The notes under the pieces: model-generated | Told to the model about the DNA's origin: nothing | The model's database searches: none | The model's input: only the letters and a program-made list of their open reading frames with translations | Position numbers and translations under genes: made by a program | Shown: one piece after another, positions 63,651 through 64,000 of the stretch | How the letters are laid out: each line of letters begins with the position of its first letter | Numbering within the stretch: the first letter of the stretch is position 1 | NCBI RefSeq assembly: GCF_016772315.1 | Contig: NZ_CP053482.1 | Span: 1,922,001 to 1,986,000 of the forward strand | Length of the DNA stretch: 64,000 nucleotides | Reading direction: 5' to 3' | From: Thiothrix subterranea | GTDB lineage: Bacteria; Pseudomonadota; Gammaproteobacteria; Thiotrichales; Thiotrichaceae

Positions 63651-64000
63651 ATGGATACGAAGGCAAACCCTGTGCAATTGGTGGATCGTTTCGGGCGGCA
63701 AGTCACGTATGTGCGGCTGTCCGTGACGGATCGCTGCGATTTGCGTTGCGTGTATTGCATGTCCGAAGACATGACCTTCGTACCGCGTGAACAATTACTC
63801 ACCCTAGAAGAAATGACACGCTTGGGCAAAGCCTTTGTGGAGCTGGGGGTGAATAAAATTCGGATTACGGGTGGCGAACCCCTCGTGCGCCGCAATATTT
63901 TGAAATTGTTCCAAGATTTGGGGCAACTCGACGGCTTGCGGGATCTGACCGTGACCACCAACGGCACGCAATTGGCGCGTTACGCCAAAGACCTGCAAGC
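63651..64000 (+). CDS. moaA: GTP 3',8-cyclase MoaA, 3' end outside window
   Basis: The ATG at 63651 follows GAGAGAGG; an in-frame ATG at 63630 is possible. The first 116 residues show the radical-SAM motif CDLRCVYC (CxxxCxxC) and [11 protein letters not shown]. MoaA starts molybdenum cofactor synthesis by rearranging GTP, upstream of the steps done by the Mob/Moe fusion at 25026. Confidence 0.95.
   Translation, partial: MDTKANPVQLVDRFGRQVTYVRLSVTDRCDLRCVYCMSEDMTFVPREQLLTLEEMTRLGKAFVELGVNKIRITGGEPLVRRNILKLFQDLGQLDGLRDLTVTTNGTQLARYAKDLQ

Overview
The window reads as a chromosomal segment of a gammaproteobacterium. The housekeeping blocks (ntrYX-DUF4390-rsmB-fmt-def, yebC-ruvC-ruvA, pntAA/AB/B, ubiD, truD, dsbB) support this. 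The overall flavour resembles sulfur-oxidising Thiotrichales such as Thiothrix: lactate utilisation by LutABC, a TSUP anion exporter, a tungstate transporter and many restriction, toxin-antitoxin (TA) and mobile genes. The genus is inferred, not shown. No rRNA, tRNA or CRISPR array was seen. Most core genes are fairly GC-rich; several accessory blocks are clearly AT-richer.

Layout. 0-7.9 kb: a leftward block holding a partial C5 cytosine methyltransferase, the NtrX/NtrY-type two-component pair, a DUF4390 protein, rsmB, fmt (frameshifted near its end) and def. 7.9-16.5 kb: a LysM lipoprotein, the three-subunit transhydrogenase, two paralogous envelope proteins (one with an OmpA domain, one without), mazG, a 476-bp convergent intergenic region, then ruvA, ruvC and yebC. 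16.7-22.1 kb: an MmeI-like restriction-methylation enzyme, a DUF559 nuclease gene framed by perfect 39-bp inverted repeats, rubredoxin, and a solitary TnpB element. 22.1-29.8 kb: an unrecognised protein, a TSUP exporter, an FAH-family hydrolase, and a tungstate (tupABC) operon ending in a MobA-MobB-MoeA triple fusion.

29.9-39.0 kb is a defence island. A type I restriction system (hsdR, hsdM, hsdS) is interrupted by two UPF0175/DUF3368 TA pairs and by an RHH-antitoxin/Fic pair. 39.1-46.4 kb: a NarL-type response regulator with its kinase, an AT-rich pair of unknown genes that could be a toxin/immunity couple, ubiD, a UbiA-family prenyltransferase, truD and a Uma2 nuclease. 46.4-49.9 kb: a BvgS-like hybrid kinase split by a 1406-bp IS4-family (IS50-like) element with a 9-bp target duplication. 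50.1-53.8 kb: an RloA/RloB (AbiL-like) ATPase-TOPRIM pair convergent with an SF1 helicase. 53.8-61.0 kb: lactate catabolism (lldP-lldR-lutABC, divergent from dld) with visible LldR-type operators. 61.0-64.0 kb: an HNH nuclease, an orphan DUF433 protein, a third UPF0175/DUF3368 pair, dsbB and the start of moaA.

How the parts work together. Tungstate uptake, the Mob/Moe fusion and MoaA make up much of a molybdenum/tungsten cofactor pathway. Lactate enters through LldP and is oxidised by LutABC (L-lactate) and Dld (D-lactate) into the quinone pool. The accessory genes are mainly anti-phage or selfish. The most unusual signal is a dispersed GC-rich palindromic repeat. Two copies frame the DUF559 gene as perfect inverted repeats. 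A third copy sits in frame inside the linker of the Mob/Moe fusion.
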